From Chthoniobacteraceae bacterium (GTDB lineage Bacteria; Verrucomicrobiota; Verrucomicrobiia; Chthoniobacterales; Chthoniobacteraceae): a DNA stretch of 64,000 nt. Position 1 is the stretch's first letter. Every line of letters starts with the position of its first letter. Below are positions 1-10,100 of the stretch, one piece after another. The notes beneath the pieces were generated by a model. That model was given only the letters and a program-made list of their open reading frames with translations, was not told where the DNA came from and made no database searches. The DNA is taken from the NCBI GenBank assembly GCA_947471505.1, contig CANIWM010000009.1, forward strand, positions 53,607 through 117,606, written 5' to 3'. A program made the translations under genes and the position numbers.

Positions 1-127
1 ACTGCTGTAAGACCGCATCGAAATGATGGTAAAACTCGTCAGCCGCATCTGAATCTCGGGCTTCGAGCTTCGCGAATATCGTCAGCGTGTCGTTTTCCGC
101 ACCAGCGAGAATTACTATGGTCGGCAT
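1..127 (-). CDS. RelE/ParE-family toxin, partial (cut by window edge)
   Basis: Only the first 42 residues are visible; the gene runs off the left edge. It starts MPTIVILAGAEND and continues with a helix containing SDAADEFYHHFDAVLQQ, which fits the N-terminal strand and helix of ParE/RelE-type mRNA interferase or gyrase toxins. Its ATG overlaps the end of the upstream antitoxin by 13 nt, the usual antitoxin-then-toxin order with translational coupling. The catalytic C-terminal half lies outside the window, so the family call rests on context and the first helix. Confidence 0.55.
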   Translation of the reverse strand, partial: MPTIVILAGAENDTLTIFAKLEARDSDAADEFYHHFDAVLQQ

Positions 128-345
128 TGCCTGAGCCGTTCGATTCGCGCCTTTACCTCATCCCACGTCTTGGCAGTTTCGGGGTGCTGCCGATAGTGCG
201 CCATTCGGGCTTCCAGCAGCGCGACGATGGCGGCGTTGCTTTCATCATCGTCGCGAGGCAGCCATTGCTCCCACAGTTCTTCGACGAGTTGTGTGCGCTG
301 CTGCGAGTTGAGCTGCATGACTGCTGGAAGCGTTTCGAGAATCAT
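115..345 (-). CDS. Addiction module antitoxin (Unstab_antitox-like)
   Basis: This 76-residue protein has the layout of the putative addiction-module component family (PF09720/TIGR02574). An N-terminal helix resembles the LS..ER..L.E.LW motif (here LNSQQRTQLVEELWEQW), followed by an acidic, helical C-terminus (HPETAKTWDEVKARIERL) that would bind and neutralise the toxin. It lies directly upstream of the partial toxin and overlaps it by 13 nt. Such antitoxins usually repress their own promoter, which would lie in the 346-530 region; no operator was recognised there. Confidence 0.7.
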   Translation of the reverse strand: MILETLPAVMQLNSQQRTQLVEELWEQWLPRDDDESNAAIVALLEARMAHYRQHPETAKTWDEVKARIERLRQCRP

Positions 346-530
346 GCGTGACGCTTACGCTGCGGTAGTCGCATTTGCAAGGCCGTGGTGGCTCGGGGCA
401 AACGTCCGCTAAATGCCGATGGTATGTGTTGGACCACGGGAACCCCTTCGATTTGCAAATTATGAACGCCGATCAGCCCAAAGCTGCGAGGAACGAGTTA
501 TCCTGGGGCATGCTTCCCCGTGCCACTTAG

Positions 531-562
531 CCCGCGTGATGACGAGGAGCTTCTCGCGCGGG
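531..562 (+). terminator. Intrinsic terminator hairpin (plus-strand orientation)
   Basis: CCCGCG (531-536) pairs with CGCGGG (557-562), and an inner CGAG/CTCG stem (543-546/553-556) extends the hairpin. It is followed on the plus strand by ATTTTTATTT. The T-run makes it a plus-strand terminator, yet no plus-strand gene ends here; the nearest gene, DUF1080 on the minus strand, ends at 586. The rest of the 346-585 gap shows no gene. Confidence 0.55.
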
Positions 563-585
563 ATTTTTATTTAGCCGGCATCTGG

Positions 586-1161
586 CTACTCGGCTTTGAG
601 CCGGATGCGGCGGTATTCCATGGTGCCGCGATCGGCTTCGAGGCCGATGGGGCCGGTCTCGGGGAGCTTGAGCGCGGCTTCTAGGACTTCGCCGTTGCAG
701 GTGCAATGGGCGACGCCGTCTTTGACGACGACGACGATTTGATTCCAGTCCCGCGCTTTGTAGGACTTGAGTTCTTTGTAGGGGCCGGCGACGAGGTAAT
801 CGCGACACTGGAGCTGCGGCTTGCGGATGAAGATGCCGCTGTCTGCGTTGACGGAGGCGCGGAATTCGAGGCGGAGCTCGAAGTTGGTGGGGAAGAGCTT
901 GGTGGTGTAAAGTTGGCGAAGGTGCGGGCCGCGTTTTTCGTCAAACGGGTTCACGACGAGCATCCCGTCCTTGGCGGTGTAGCGACCGTCGGAGGCTTCG
1001 AGCTTCCCGTCGAAGATCTCTTTCTCGTTGTAGGACCATCCGGTGAGGTCTTTGCCATTAAAGAGCGAGACGAAGCCGGGCTCGAGGGTGAACTCTTCGG
1101 CCCGGAGAGCGGCTGCGGTGGCGCTGAGGATGATGGATGCGAGAAATGTTCTGCGTTTCAT
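586..1161 (-). CDS. DUF1080 (3-keto-disaccharide hydrolase-like) secreted protein
   Basis: This 191-residue protein has a Tat-like or Sec signal (MKRRTFLASIILSATAAALRA) followed by one DUF1080 / 3-keto-disaccharide hydrolase domain (PF06439), a concanavalin-like beta-sandwich. Family landmarks are FVSLFNGKDLTGW near the start, FELRLEFRAS and DSGIFIRKPQ in the middle, and DWNQIVVVVKDG followed by GPIGLEADRG at the end. The ATG at 1161 is chosen because it gives the signal peptide; an upstream extension exists but lacks one. It is last in a minus-strand run with the adenosyltransferase 56 bp upstream. Family members are numerous in Verrucomicrobiota and Planctomycetota and are tied to carbohydrate turnover; the substrate here is unknown. 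Confidence 0.85.
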   Translation of the reverse strand: MKRRTFLASIILSATAAALRAEEFTLEPGFVSLFNGKDLTGWSYNEKEIFDGKLEASDGRYTAKDGMLVVNPFDEKRGPHLRQLYTTKLFPTNFELRLEFRASVNADSGIFIRKPQLQCRDYLVAGPYKELKSYKARDWNQIVVVVKDGVAHCTCNGEVLEAALKLPETGPIGLEADRGTMEYRRIRLKAE

Positions 1162-1217
1162 AGGACGCGGAGTATGCCGGGCGGGGAAATCGTGGCACGC
1201 AAAATATCCGACGCATT

Positions 1218-1760
1218 TTACGCAACGCCAGCCACCGTCTCCACCCAGCGCGCCCAGAGCCAGCAAAGATCGGAAAGGCGATTGAGATACCGGGCGACGC
1301 TGTCGGAAGCCGGGAATCCGCGCTCGCGCAGTTCCCACACGGCGCGCTCGGCTCGGCGACAGGCGACGCGCGCACCGTCGAGCATCGCGCTCCCTTGCGT
1401 CGCGCCGGGGGTGGCCCAATGTTTGAAGGAGATCTTTTTCCCTTTCTCCAAGTCATCGATCAGCGCGGTGAGGCGATCGACCATTTGCGGGGTGACGAAT
1501 TGAAATCCTTTCTCCGCATACCTCGCATGGTCCTCAGCGGCGCAGGCCAGTTCGCCCATCAAAATGACGAGCTCCTTTTGGATGCCGAGGATCTCGCTCG
1601 TGAGCTCAAGGTCTTCATTCCAAGCGCGAGCGAGGCCGAGCGCGACATTTAGTTCATCGCACGCGCCGTAAGCGGCGACGCGCGCGTCAGTCTTCGGCAC
1701 GCGCCGGTTAAACATCAGGCCCGTGGTTCCATCATCTCCCGTTTTTGTCGCAATAGACAT
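1218..1760 (-). CDS. PduO-type cob(I)yrinic acid a,c-diamide adenosyltransferase
   Basis: This 180-residue cytosolic enzyme transfers the adenosyl group of ATP to cob(I)alamin, making coenzyme B12. The PduO/MMAB signature is at the N-terminus (TKTGDDGTTGLMFNRRVPK), followed by AYGACDELNVALGLAR and later GARVACRRAERAVW, which match the ATP- and cobalamin-binding helices of the trimeric family. Length is typical. The ATG at 1760 sits directly before the conserved start of the family. It lies between DUF2079 and DUF1080 in one direction, with no other B12 genes in view, so it probably serves salvage or a B12-dependent enzyme elsewhere. Confidence 0.92.
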   Translation of the reverse strand: MSIATKTGDDGTTGLMFNRRVPKTDARVAAYGACDELNVALGLARAWNEDLELTSEILGIQKELVILMGELACAAEDHARYAEKGFQFVTPQMVDRLTALIDDLEKGKKISFKHWATPGATQGSAMLDGARVACRRAERAVWELRERGFPASDSVARYLNRLSDLCWLWARWVETVAGVA

Positions 1761-1844
1761 GTGGTGAATACGTCGCCCAAGCCGTTGCGGTGCAATCTAT
1801 TTTCCCGCGTAAAGAGCACGGAGATCCGCGACTCCCCGCGCCGT

Positions 1845-3686
1845 TCACTTCACCTCGATCTCCCCGACGTCGAAGCCGCCCGCTCCTTTCGCTCCGAGGG
1901 GGCTGTAAAATATCAGAGCGGCTTTGTATTTCCCCGCTGGGATGTTGGGGTGCAAGGCCGTCCATGTCTCGACGAACTGCCCGAACTCTACGCCGGGGAG
2001 CGCCGGACCTTTGAGGATGTAGTAGCTGTCGCCGCTCGCGCTTTGCAGCCACACTTTCAGCCACGGGAAAGTGGTGCGTTCGTTGCCGAAGTCCCACGTC
2101 AGATTCCAGTTCAGCACGTCATCGCCAACAGGCGGAGCGGGCACTAAGGAGATGAGCTGCGTCTGTGCATCCAGCCGGCGCGGCGTGCCCATGGGTGCAG
2201 CACTGCGCACGGGCTCCACACGCCGAAAGTGCGCGCAGGCGTTGCGCTGTGTGGCGGGGAAAAGGGCGGAGTCTTTCAGCCAGCGGTGCATCAGCGTATC
2301 GGAGGATGGAATCACCTCCCCCGTCTTGAGCACTTGCATCTGCGGATGAAGCGATCCGGCATCCAGATTGAACGTCCACGCATCCGCAAAATCCACGAGC
2401 GCGTGGTCCGTCGGCCAAGGCACGTAACGAGTTCCGCCGAGCGTTTTGAGACCCATGAGCACGAGCTGGAGCGACTGTACCTTCTCGCGCTTTGCGACGT
2501 GCGAGAGGATGCCGAGGCTAGCTGTCACGCTGGCATCCGCAGGCACCGCCGCTACGAGGCTCGCGTGGACTCGGCTGGCACGCCAGTTTGCGCCAGCGGT
2601 GGCGATGGTGTGGCCAACCCAGTGCATCGGGCCGAACCAAAGCTGCGTAATCACGCACGCCGTGATCATGTAAGTCGCCATCGCATCGCGCCAGAAAAGC
2701 CGCGCCGAAGCCTCCGCCGCTGCAAACCACATCAGCGCCACCAGCGGCGCTCCGTAGTGCCAGTAAATCTGCCATTCCGACAGGCGGGACGACAGCAAGT
2801 GCTGGAGAAAAAGCGGTGCCGCAATGACGAGCCAGCGCAGCCGGAGCACCGGCAGGAAGAGAAACGGAATGAGCAATCCCGACACGAGCTTGCCCCCCGT
2901 GACTCCCTGCCAGAGCGCGCCGAACGCCTTGCCCGTCACCAGCGCGCCCTCATCGTTGCGCAAGTGCGCGTACAGGCTCCCGTAATCCACGCTCCCTCCG
3001 TTCCATTTGGGCGCGAGCCAAAGTCCGTAGGCTAAGACCCAGCCGAGCGCCAAAGCTCCAGGGAGGATGTTTACCGCCATTTGCCATTCGCGGCCTCGCC
3101 GCTGTTCCAGCACCCAATGCACGGCGCACATCCACGCCAGCATCAGCGCCACGTTCTCCTTGCACATGAGCGCCAACAGGAACCACAGAAAATGGAGCCC
3201 CGTCATCTGCCGCAATCGTGCTTCCAGCATCAGCAAAATGAACGGCGCAGCCAGCGTCTCTGGGTGAAATTCGTGCAGTCCGGCAAACCCCGTCGCCGGT
3301 GCCAGCAACACCGCCAGTGCTAGGCCCACGCTTGCTCGCGGGCTGAACTCCATCGCCGCAGCGATGCGATACGCGGTGAACGGCATCGTCCCCAGCAAGA
3401 CCGTCTGGATGCCCACGAGCATCATCGGATGCTTCCAAATCCAGAAGAACGGCAGGAGCAAAAACACAATCGGCTCCGCGTGATTGCCCATGATGGACGT
3501 ATTGAGCAGCGATACGTTTGCGTGTCCGTGCAAAGCCTGCCAGAGCCCTTGCACGTAGAACGCCAAATCGAACGTCTGATACTGAAACGTCTTCCACCGG
3601 AACCACGAATCCGCGAGGACGGTGGTGCAGAAAATCAGTGCGGCCCACCAAATGGTGCGCGGCGATTGTCGGGTCGGCTCATACAT
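1845..3686 (-). CDS. DUF2079 multi-pass membrane protein
   Basis: This 613-residue protein matches the DUF2079 family of predicted membrane proteins, which resemble glycosyltransferase-C folds. Early residues FDLAFYVQGLWQALHG, GNHAEPIVFLLLPFFW and HEFHPETLAAPF are family landmarks. Eight or more hydrophobic segments occupy roughly residues 10-360, and the C-terminal ~250 residues are soluble and probably periplasmic. The ABC ATPase ends 44 bp upstream. The function is not established for the family; a membrane glycosyltransferase role is inferred from fold similarity only. Confidence 0.8.
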   Translation of the reverse strand: MYEPTRQSPRTIWWAALIFCTTVLADSWFRWKTFQYQTFDLAFYVQGLWQALHGHANVSLLNTSIMGNHAEPIVFLLLPFFWIWKHPMMLVGIQTVLLGTMPFTAYRIAAAMEFSPRASVGLALAVLLAPATGFAGLHEFHPETLAAPFILLMLEARLRQMTGLHFLWFLLALMCKENVALMLAWMCAVHWVLEQRRGREWQMAVNILPGALALGWVLAYGLWLAPKWNGGSVDYGSLYAHLRNDEGALVTGKAFGALWQGVTGGKLVSGLLIPFLFLPVLRLRWLVIAAPLFLQHLLSSRLSEWQIYWHYGAPLVALMWFAAAEASARLFWRDAMATYMITACVITQLWFGPMHWVGHTIATAGANWRASRVHASLVAAVPADASVTASLGILSHVAKREKVQSLQLVLMGLKTLGGTRYVPWPTDHALVDFADAWTFNLDAGSLHPQMQVLKTGEVIPSSDTLMHRWLKDSALFPATQRNACAHFRRVEPVRSAAPMGTPRRLDAQTQLISLVPAPPVGDDVLNWNLTWDFGNERTTFPWLKVWLQSASGDSYYILKGPALPGVEFGQFVETWTALHPNIPAGKYKAALIFYSPLGAKGAGGFDVGEIEVK

Positions 3687-3730
3687 GTCGCGCAGCTTCT
3701 ACGGGATGCCCGCGCGAATTGCCAACGTCC

Positions 3731-4615
3731 TCATTCGCCATTCTTTCGCTGCGTCACATCGAGGAAGTAGCGCTCCAGGTTTTGCTGGGGCCGCCCTTCG
3801 CCCACGACGCGCCCTCCCTCTGCTGCAACGCGCGCCTTGAACTCCGCCACCAACTTGGGCGACACATTCTCCAGCACGAGCTCGGTCTGATTCTCGATCG
3901 CGATCAAATCATCCAGCGCCCCCTCGCGGATTAGTTCTCCCCGATTCATGATCCCAATGCGGTCGCAAATCTCCTGCACCTGACTCAGCAAATGAGAGCA
4001 CAGCAGCACGGTGATTCCGCGTTCCTTAAACTTCAAAATCAAATCCCGAATCTCGTGCGAGCCCGTCGGGTCCACGCCCGCCGTCGGCTCATCCAAGACC
4101 AGCAGACGAGGCTCCTGCACAAGCGCCTGCGCCAGCCCGATGCGTTGGAGCATCCCCTTCGAGTAGCCGCCCACGCGTCGGTCCTTCGCATCTTCCAAGC
4201 CGACGAGCGCCAGTAGTTCCTTCGTCCGCGCTTCCAAAAGTTTGCCGCCAAGCCCGCACAGCTTTCCGTAAAAGTGCAGTGTCTCTTTTCCCGTCAGGAA
4301 CTTATAAAAATACGGGTTCTCCGGCAAGAAACCCACGGCCTCCCGGCTCTCCACATCCCGGCTATCTTTGCCGAAAATAAACGTCCGCCCGGAAGTCGGC
4401 GTCACCAATCCGAGGACGATCTTCATCGTCGTGCTTTTCCCCGAGCCATTCGGCCCCAGCAGCCCGTAAACATGGCCGGACTCGACCGTCAGCGAAAGGT
4501 CGCGCACGGCGGTGATTTTCCCACGCGCAAACATCGACGGCGGGGTGAATTCCTTCGTGAGATTTTGAATCGTAATCGCGGCAGTACTCATCGTCGTTCT
4601 CGATAGCGTGCTCAT
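3731..4615 (-). CDS. ABC transporter ATP-binding protein (drug/Nod-factor export type)
   Basis: This 294-residue ATPase has all the nucleotide-binding motifs: Walker A GPNGSGKST (residues 54-62), signature YSKGM (151-155), Walker B LLVLDEPTAGVD (171-182) and the switch histidine in LLCSHLL. The ~75-residue tail after the core (VSPKLVAEFKARV...) is the accessory domain seen in CcmA/NatA-type exporter ATPases. No permease is adjacent: recQ is upstream and DUF2079 downstream. The membrane half must be elsewhere, or DUF2079 is an unusual partner. An internal ATG at 4591 is an equally good start, since neither has a clear Shine-Dalgarno. Confidence 0.9.
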   Translation of the reverse strand: MSTLSRTTMSTAAITIQNLTKEFTPPSMFARGKITAVRDLSLTVESGHVYGLLGPNGSGKSTTMKIVLGLVTPTSGRTFIFGKDSRDVESREAVGFLPENPYFYKFLTGKETLHFYGKLCGLGGKLLEARTKELLALVGLEDAKDRRVGGYSKGMLQRIGLAQALVQEPRLLVLDEPTAGVDPTGSHEIRDLILKFKERGITVLLCSHLLSQVQEICDRIGIMNRGELIREGALDDLIAIENQTELVLENVSPKLVAEFKARVAAEGGRVVGEGRPQQNLERYFLDVTQRKNGE

Positions 4616-4652
4616 TCAAAAAGGCCACCACAGTTTCCTGTTACCCGCCAAC

Positions 4653-6533
4653 TCATGAATCGGAGTCCAGAAATACTTGGCGAGGATTCTCGCGGAGATG
4701 TTTCACTACCGCATCCGCGAACTGCGCGCCAAACTGCTCCAGCTTCTTCTCGCCGAAACCGCTGACGCGCCGTAGCTCGATCTCGTTCGTGGGATAATCG
4801 CGCGCCATTTCGCGCAGCGTCATATCGCCGAGGACGATGTAAGCGGGCACGCCGAGGGAGTCGGCGATCTCGCGGCGCAGCCGACGCAGAGTCTCGAAGA
4901 GCTGCTCGTCGCACACGATGTCGCCGATGCGCTTGGTCTTGGGGCGCTGGGGTTCGTCGTGCTTGCTGCGGGCGGGCAGTTTCGTGAGGTCGATACGGGC
5001 GCGCGTCTTCAGCACTTCGATTCCATTCGCTGTGAGTTCCACTCCGGGGAACTCTGCATCCGTCATGCGCAAATAGCCGAGCCGCACCAGTTCGCGCCCG
5101 ATCAGGGGCCAGTCGTTGCGGTGGTGTTCTTTGCCGATGCCGTAGGTGGTGAGCTGGTTGTGGTTCCACTTGCGGATGCGGTCGGTGTCTGCGCCCGTGA
5201 GGATTTCCGCGTGGTGGGCCATGCCGAAGGTCGCGTCCTTTCGGTAACTCGCCTCGCGGGCTCGCCAGACGCAACTGAGGAGTTTCTGCGCGGCCAGTGT
5301 GCCGTCCCACGTCTCGCGGGGCTCCATGCAATTGTCGCAGCCTTTGCAATTTGGCGTCGCGAATTTCTCGCCGAAATAGTTCAGCAGTTCCCGCCGCCGA
5401 CAGCCCGCGCTCTCGGCGTAACCGATCATCGTCTGGAGCTGCTCGCGCGCGATTTTCTTTTGCGCGGGGTCGCCGATTTCGTCGATGAAGTGCTTCTGCT
5501 TCATCACATCGCCAGCGGAGAAAAGGAGGACGCATTCGCCGGGGAGTCCGTCGCGCCCGGCGCGGCCCGTTTCTTGGTAGTAGCCCTCGATGTTTTTCGG
5601 CAGGTCGTAATGGATGACGAAGCGGACGTTCGGTTTATTGATCCCCATGCCGAAGGCGATGGTCGCGCAAATCACCTTCACCTCATCGCGCAAAAATAGC
5701 TCTTGGTTCTCCGCGCGCTCCTTGTCTGGGAGGCCCGCGTGGTAAGCCTTCGCGGCGAACCCTTTTTCCGCGAGCCGCTCGGCGAGGCTCTCGCACGATT
5801 TACGGCTCTGGCAGTAGATGATGCCGCATTCGCGCTTCCTGTTTTTGAGAAATTGGATGACTTGCTGCGTGGGCGAGTCTTTGTGCAGCACGCGGTAGGT
5901 CAGGTTTGCACGGTTGAAACTGCCGACGAATGTGTGCGCGTTCGTGAGCTTGAGTTGCTTGACGATGTCCTCCCTCACACGGCCCGTGGCGGTGGCGGTG
6001 AGCGCCATGAAGGGAACATCGGGCAGCTCTTTGCGGAGCTGCGCGATTTGCCGATACTCGGGGCGGAAATCGTGGCCCCACTCGGAGATGCAGTGCGCTT
6101 CGTCGATGGCGACGAGCTGGACATTCCACTGCCGCAGTTTCTCCAAAAACGTAGGCACCATCAGCCGCTCCGGGGCGACGTAGAGCAGGCGATACTCGCC
6201 ATCGAAGAGCCTCGCGAGGCGGAGGCGCGATTCTTTTGCTCCGAGCGTGGAGTTCAAAAATGTTGCAGATACGCCCGCCGCGACGAGGGCATCGACTTGA
6301 TCTTTCATCAACGCGATGAGCGGTGAGACGACGACGGTGAGACCATCGCGGACGATGGCTGGGAGCTGGAAGCACAAGGACTTCCCGCCGCCTGTTGGCA
6401 AGAGGGCAAAGACATCCTGCCCCTCCATCGCAGCGGAAATAATCTCCGCCTGCAATGGCCGGAAGGTGTCGTAACCAAAGACGCGCTTGAGCGCGCCGAG
6501 CAGTAAATCGCGTTCAGGCACAGGCGGCACCAT
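4653..6533 (-). CDS. recQ: ATP-dependent DNA helicase RecQ
   Basis: This 626-residue 3'-5' superfamily 2 helicase acts in recombination and fork repair. Walker A is LPTGGGKS (45-52), motif II DEAH is at 144-147, and the RecQ-specific loop DEAHCISEWGHDFRPEY follows. The helicase C lobe ends with HYDLPKNIEGYYQETGRAGRDG. A four-cysteine zinc site (CRRREL...CKGCDNC) and an RQC winged helix come next, and a C-terminal HRDC domain (ELFETLRRLRREIADSLG) closes the protein. The domain order equals E. coli RecQ. The ATG at 6533 is preferred over one at 6587 because MVPPVPERDLLLGAL matches the family start. The small membrane gene is divergent. Confidence 0.95.
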   Translation of the reverse strand: MVPPVPERDLLLGALKRVFGYDTFRPLQAEIISAAMEGQDVFALLPTGGGKSLCFQLPAIVRDGLTVVVSPLIALMKDQVDALVAAGVSATFLNSTLGAKESRLRLARLFDGEYRLLYVAPERLMVPTFLEKLRQWNVQLVAIDEAHCISEWGHDFRPEYRQIAQLRKELPDVPFMALTATATGRVREDIVKQLKLTNAHTFVGSFNRANLTYRVLHKDSPTQQVIQFLKNRKRECGIIYCQSRKSCESLAERLAEKGFAAKAYHAGLPDKERAENQELFLRDEVKVICATIAFGMGINKPNVRFVIHYDLPKNIEGYYQETGRAGRDGLPGECVLLFSAGDVMKQKHFIDEIGDPAQKKIAREQLQTMIGYAESAGCRRRELLNYFGEKFATPNCKGCDNCMEPRETWDGTLAAQKLLSCVWRAREASYRKDATFGMAHHAEILTGADTDRIRKWNHNQLTTYGIGKEHHRNDWPLIGRELVRLGYLRMTDAEFPGVELTANGIEVLKTRARIDLTKLPARSKHDEPQRPKTKRIGDIVCDEQLFETLRRLRREIADSLGVPAYIVLGDMTLREMARDYPTNEIELRRVSGFGEKKLEQFGAQFADAVVKHLRENPRQVFLDSDS

Positions 6534-6704
6534 GCGGGTGGCGAACCTTGTGCGGCAAGCATGTAAGGCCAAATTCCCACACCGCATTCACACAGTCGCG
6601 TGCATGTCGCTGGGAACTCAACTACTTGGAAGACCGCGACCCGCTGTCACACTTTTACTCAGCGTCGAGGCCTGCTGGCACGGCGTCTGCACAGGCGTTG
6701 CGGC

Positions 6705-7124
6705 ATGAAGCCACTTCTTGTCGGTGCCCGTGATTACTATTCCGCCTGCCTTTTCCGCCTAGAGGAAACGCGCGGACACATCCTCAACGAGAGGGAATAC
6801 GAGACGCTGCGCAAAGAAACTCTCGCCGAGTTGGCCGCAACCACGCGCAAGCCTGTTTTTGCCATTTGCGCTGTGTTCATCGCGCTGCTGGCGAGTTCGG
6901 CTGGGGTGCTGTCGCTGATTTCCCACAACGAACATCTAGGCGTGCTCTTGGGCATCAGCATCGCGACGGTGATTTTTGCACTCACGGCAGGGACGCTATT
7001 GAGGAAAGCGGCACAGGAGAAGACGACTGCGGACCGACTGGAGATGCTCGATTCCCTGCGCGAACATCGGCTCGTCACAGATGTCGAGTTCTCCCAGCTC
7101 CGCGAGCGGTTAAAGGCGGCGTAA
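6705..7124 (+). CDS. Small membrane protein with SHOCT-like ends
   Basis: The 139 residues include two hydrophobic segments in the middle (VFAICAVFIALLASSAGVL and LGVLLGISIATVIFALTAG), presumably a membrane hairpin. Short helical motifs flank them and resemble the SHOCT (short C-terminal) module: GHILNEREYETLRKETLAEL before the membrane and LREHRLVTDVEFSQLRERL after it. SHOCT motifs are thought to mediate oligomerisation. The ATG at 6705 is chosen because upstream codons are basic and look non-coding. It converges on the FG-GAP gene with 2 bp between the stops, and is divergent from recQ. Function unknown. Confidence 0.6.
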   Translation: MKPLLVGARDYYSACLFRLEETRGHILNEREYETLRKETLAELAATTRKPVFAICAVFIALLASSAGVLSLISHNEHLGVLLGISIATVIFALTAGTLLRKAAQEKTTADRLEMLDSLREHRLVTDVEFSQLRERLKAA

Positions 7125-7126
7125 AG

Positions 7127-10100
7127 TTACTTCGCTGCTTTCACCGTCACCACGCCAGCCTTGCCGTCAAATGCGGCTTCGGCGGCGGTGCCGTCGGCGT
7201 ATTGGACGCGGACTTTCCCGGCGGTGGCGGTGGTACCGATGCCGAAGAATGCGGAGCTGATGTTTTGCCCGAGGTAGCCGCTGCCAGCGGCGAGTTCGGT
7301 CGTCTGCGTGGCGGTGCCGCGTGTGAGGGTGATGCGTGCGCCGGGGGCTTTGGCGGCGGGGAGGTTCACACGCAGCCAGTTGCCTGCTTTGTTTTCGTAA
7401 GCGGCGACGGTGTCGCTATTACGCGTCACTGCGATGTCGGGGCGGTTGTCGTTATTCCAGTCCGCGAGCGTGGCGCTCTTCATGTCGCCGGTGATGAGGA
7501 TGCCGCTGGTGCGCTGCTCAACGCGGGTGAAGCCGCCTTTTCCATCGCCGAGGAGGAGGTCGCCGAGGCCGCCGTCGTAGCGGGGATTTTCGATTTGTGG
7601 GCCGAAGAAGTTCTCCGCGAGGAAGAGGTCGCAGTTGCCGTCGCCGTTTAAGTCTGCGGCGATGATGCCGTGGATGGGCGCGATTTGCACCATGCGCTCG
7701 AAGGGCTTGAAGGTGAACTTCCCGTGGTCGTTCCAGAGGATGCCGCTCTGGAACTCGGTGGCCTCATATTTCTCGGCTTTGGCGAGCTTCTCCTCGCTGT
7801 AAACGTCGGTGATGCTGGCGAGGGCGAACTGCTTGAACGTGGGGAATTTGTCTTTGATGAACGGCATCGCGTTGCTGGAGCAACTGCGCCCGCGCTCGGG
7901 GAGCAGGTTTTCGCCTTCGCGTTTCATTTCCACGATGTTGTTCTTCCCGGTGCCGTCAAAGTCAGCGTAGTACGTGACCATCGGGTGGTGGGCGTCGGGC
8001 TGTTTGTATTTGGTGTTCAGCCCGTTATTGCCGACCGCGTAGTCGAGGTCGCCGTCTCCGTCGAAATCGCCTGCGGTGATGCTGTTCCACCAGCCTTTGA
8101 TATCGGCGAGCCCAGCGGCTGCGGTGGCGTCGGCGAGTTTGCCCTGGGTGTTTTTGAAGATGCGGATCGGCTGCCACTCGGCGGCTACGATGAGGTCGAG
8201 CCAGCCGTCGTTATTCGTGTCGGACCAGATGGCGGAGTTGACGATGCCTGCGTTGGCGAGGCCGGGGACGGTATCCGTCACGTCGGTGAACTTCACTTTT
8301 CCGCCCACGCTTTCATTGTGCAGGAGGCGGGAGCGATTGCTGTGAGGATAGTCACCGGGGTTATTGCGGGCACCGACGAAGAGATCGATCTTTCCATCGC
8401 GGTCGTAATCTACAGCGGCGACGGGGCCGTCGTTTTCGGTGTCGGCGGGGATGCTGCCCTCGGCTGCTTTAGTGAAGGAGCCTTTGCCGTCGTTGAGGTA
8501 AAGACGGTCGGCGAGTTCCTTGGCTTTGGGCTCGAATTCATTGCTGCCGCTGGCCACGTAGAGATCGAGGTCGCCATCGCCGTCAGCGTCGAAAAAGACC
8601 GCTCCCATGTCTTCCGAGGCTTTGTCGGAGCGGAAGTCTTCCACCCACTTGGCGATGAACTTTCCTTTGCCATCATTGAGCCGGACCTCGGCGATACTCC
8701 CTGCGCTGGAGCCGAAGAAAAGATCATCAAAGCCATCGCCATTCACATCGCCCCAAGCGAGGGCTGGGCCGCACTGGCTCTGGGCGTGCGGGAGGAGGAT
8801 TTGCCGCTTGAAGTCGGCATCCCAGCCACTGTCTTTGTGCTTGAGCATTTCGAGCGATTTGCTGGCGGTAAAGAGCGTGTCTATTTTCGCTGCGGGCACC
8901 TCCGGTTCGCCGCCGCTCGCGGGCTGCGTAATGGTGTAGCGCATGTTCGCTTTGATGCCCTTGAGCGTCTCCGTTCCAGCGCCGGGCCAGTGGATCACGA
9001 GTTCTTCGATGACTTCATCTTTGCCCAGGCCAAAGTGGACGATGTCTTCGTTATAAGTCATGTAGCCGCTCTGCGGGGAGACCTGCCGCATCTGCGAGCC
9101 GCTCGCCGTTTTCACGGTGACACGCGCGCCGATGGCGTGGCTGTTCGACTTCACGCCGATGAGCTTAAGCACGACGCGGTTGCCCGTCTGCGAGTCGTTG
9201 CGGAGGACGAAGTTTGGCTCTTCGAGGTTCACTTCGATGATGTCGAGATCGCCGTCGCCGTCGAGGTCGGCAGACGCCGCGCCGTAGGTCACGCCGTTGT
9301 GGTCGAGGCCCCAGTCCTTGCTGCTTTCCTCGAACTTATTCGTGCCCGTGTTGCGGTAGCTGCGGTTCACTTCCTTCCGCATTTCGCCCGTCTTGAAATA
9401 CTCGAACATGTGCTTCCCGACGAGCTGGCTCTGCGTGATGGCGATGTCCGAGTCGTTCATGTGGCGGCTGATTCCGTTGGTAAAATACACGTCCTGCCAG
9501 CCATCGAGATCGAGGTCGGCAAACTTCACCGTCCACGTCCAATCCGAGCTACGCACGCCGTAGAGCTTACTGCCCTCAAGGAAGCGCCCGGTGCCCGTAT
9601 TGATAAGCAGCGTGTTCACCATATACTGCGGAGTCGCTGCAAAATAGGACCGCTGCAAATCCACGCCACCCATGATGCCCATCGTCGTCTTCGATTTGAA
9701 ATGCGAAGTCGCGCTCATGTCCGCCACGAGGATGTCCGGCATCAAGTCATTGTTCACATCGCCAGCATCCACGCCCATCGAGAACCACGGCGTATGCGGC
9801 ACCGCGCTGGCCAGCACATCGGTAAAAGTTCCGTCGCCATTATTCTGGTAGAGCTTGTCCGCGCCGTGGAAGTCGTTCGCCACGTACAGGTCAATCTTCC
9901 CGTCCAAGTTAAAATCCGTCCACACCGCGCCGAGGCCATCGCCACGCCCGGAGATGCCCGCCGCCTTCGTCGTGTCCGTGAATTTCACCTCCCCCGGCTT
10001 GCTGTCATTGCGGTAAAAACGGTCGTCTGTCCCGACAGCCTCGCTGCCCCAGTTATCAAAGTCGAAACGCCAGACGTGGTAGTAGGGCTCTTGCCCTTTT

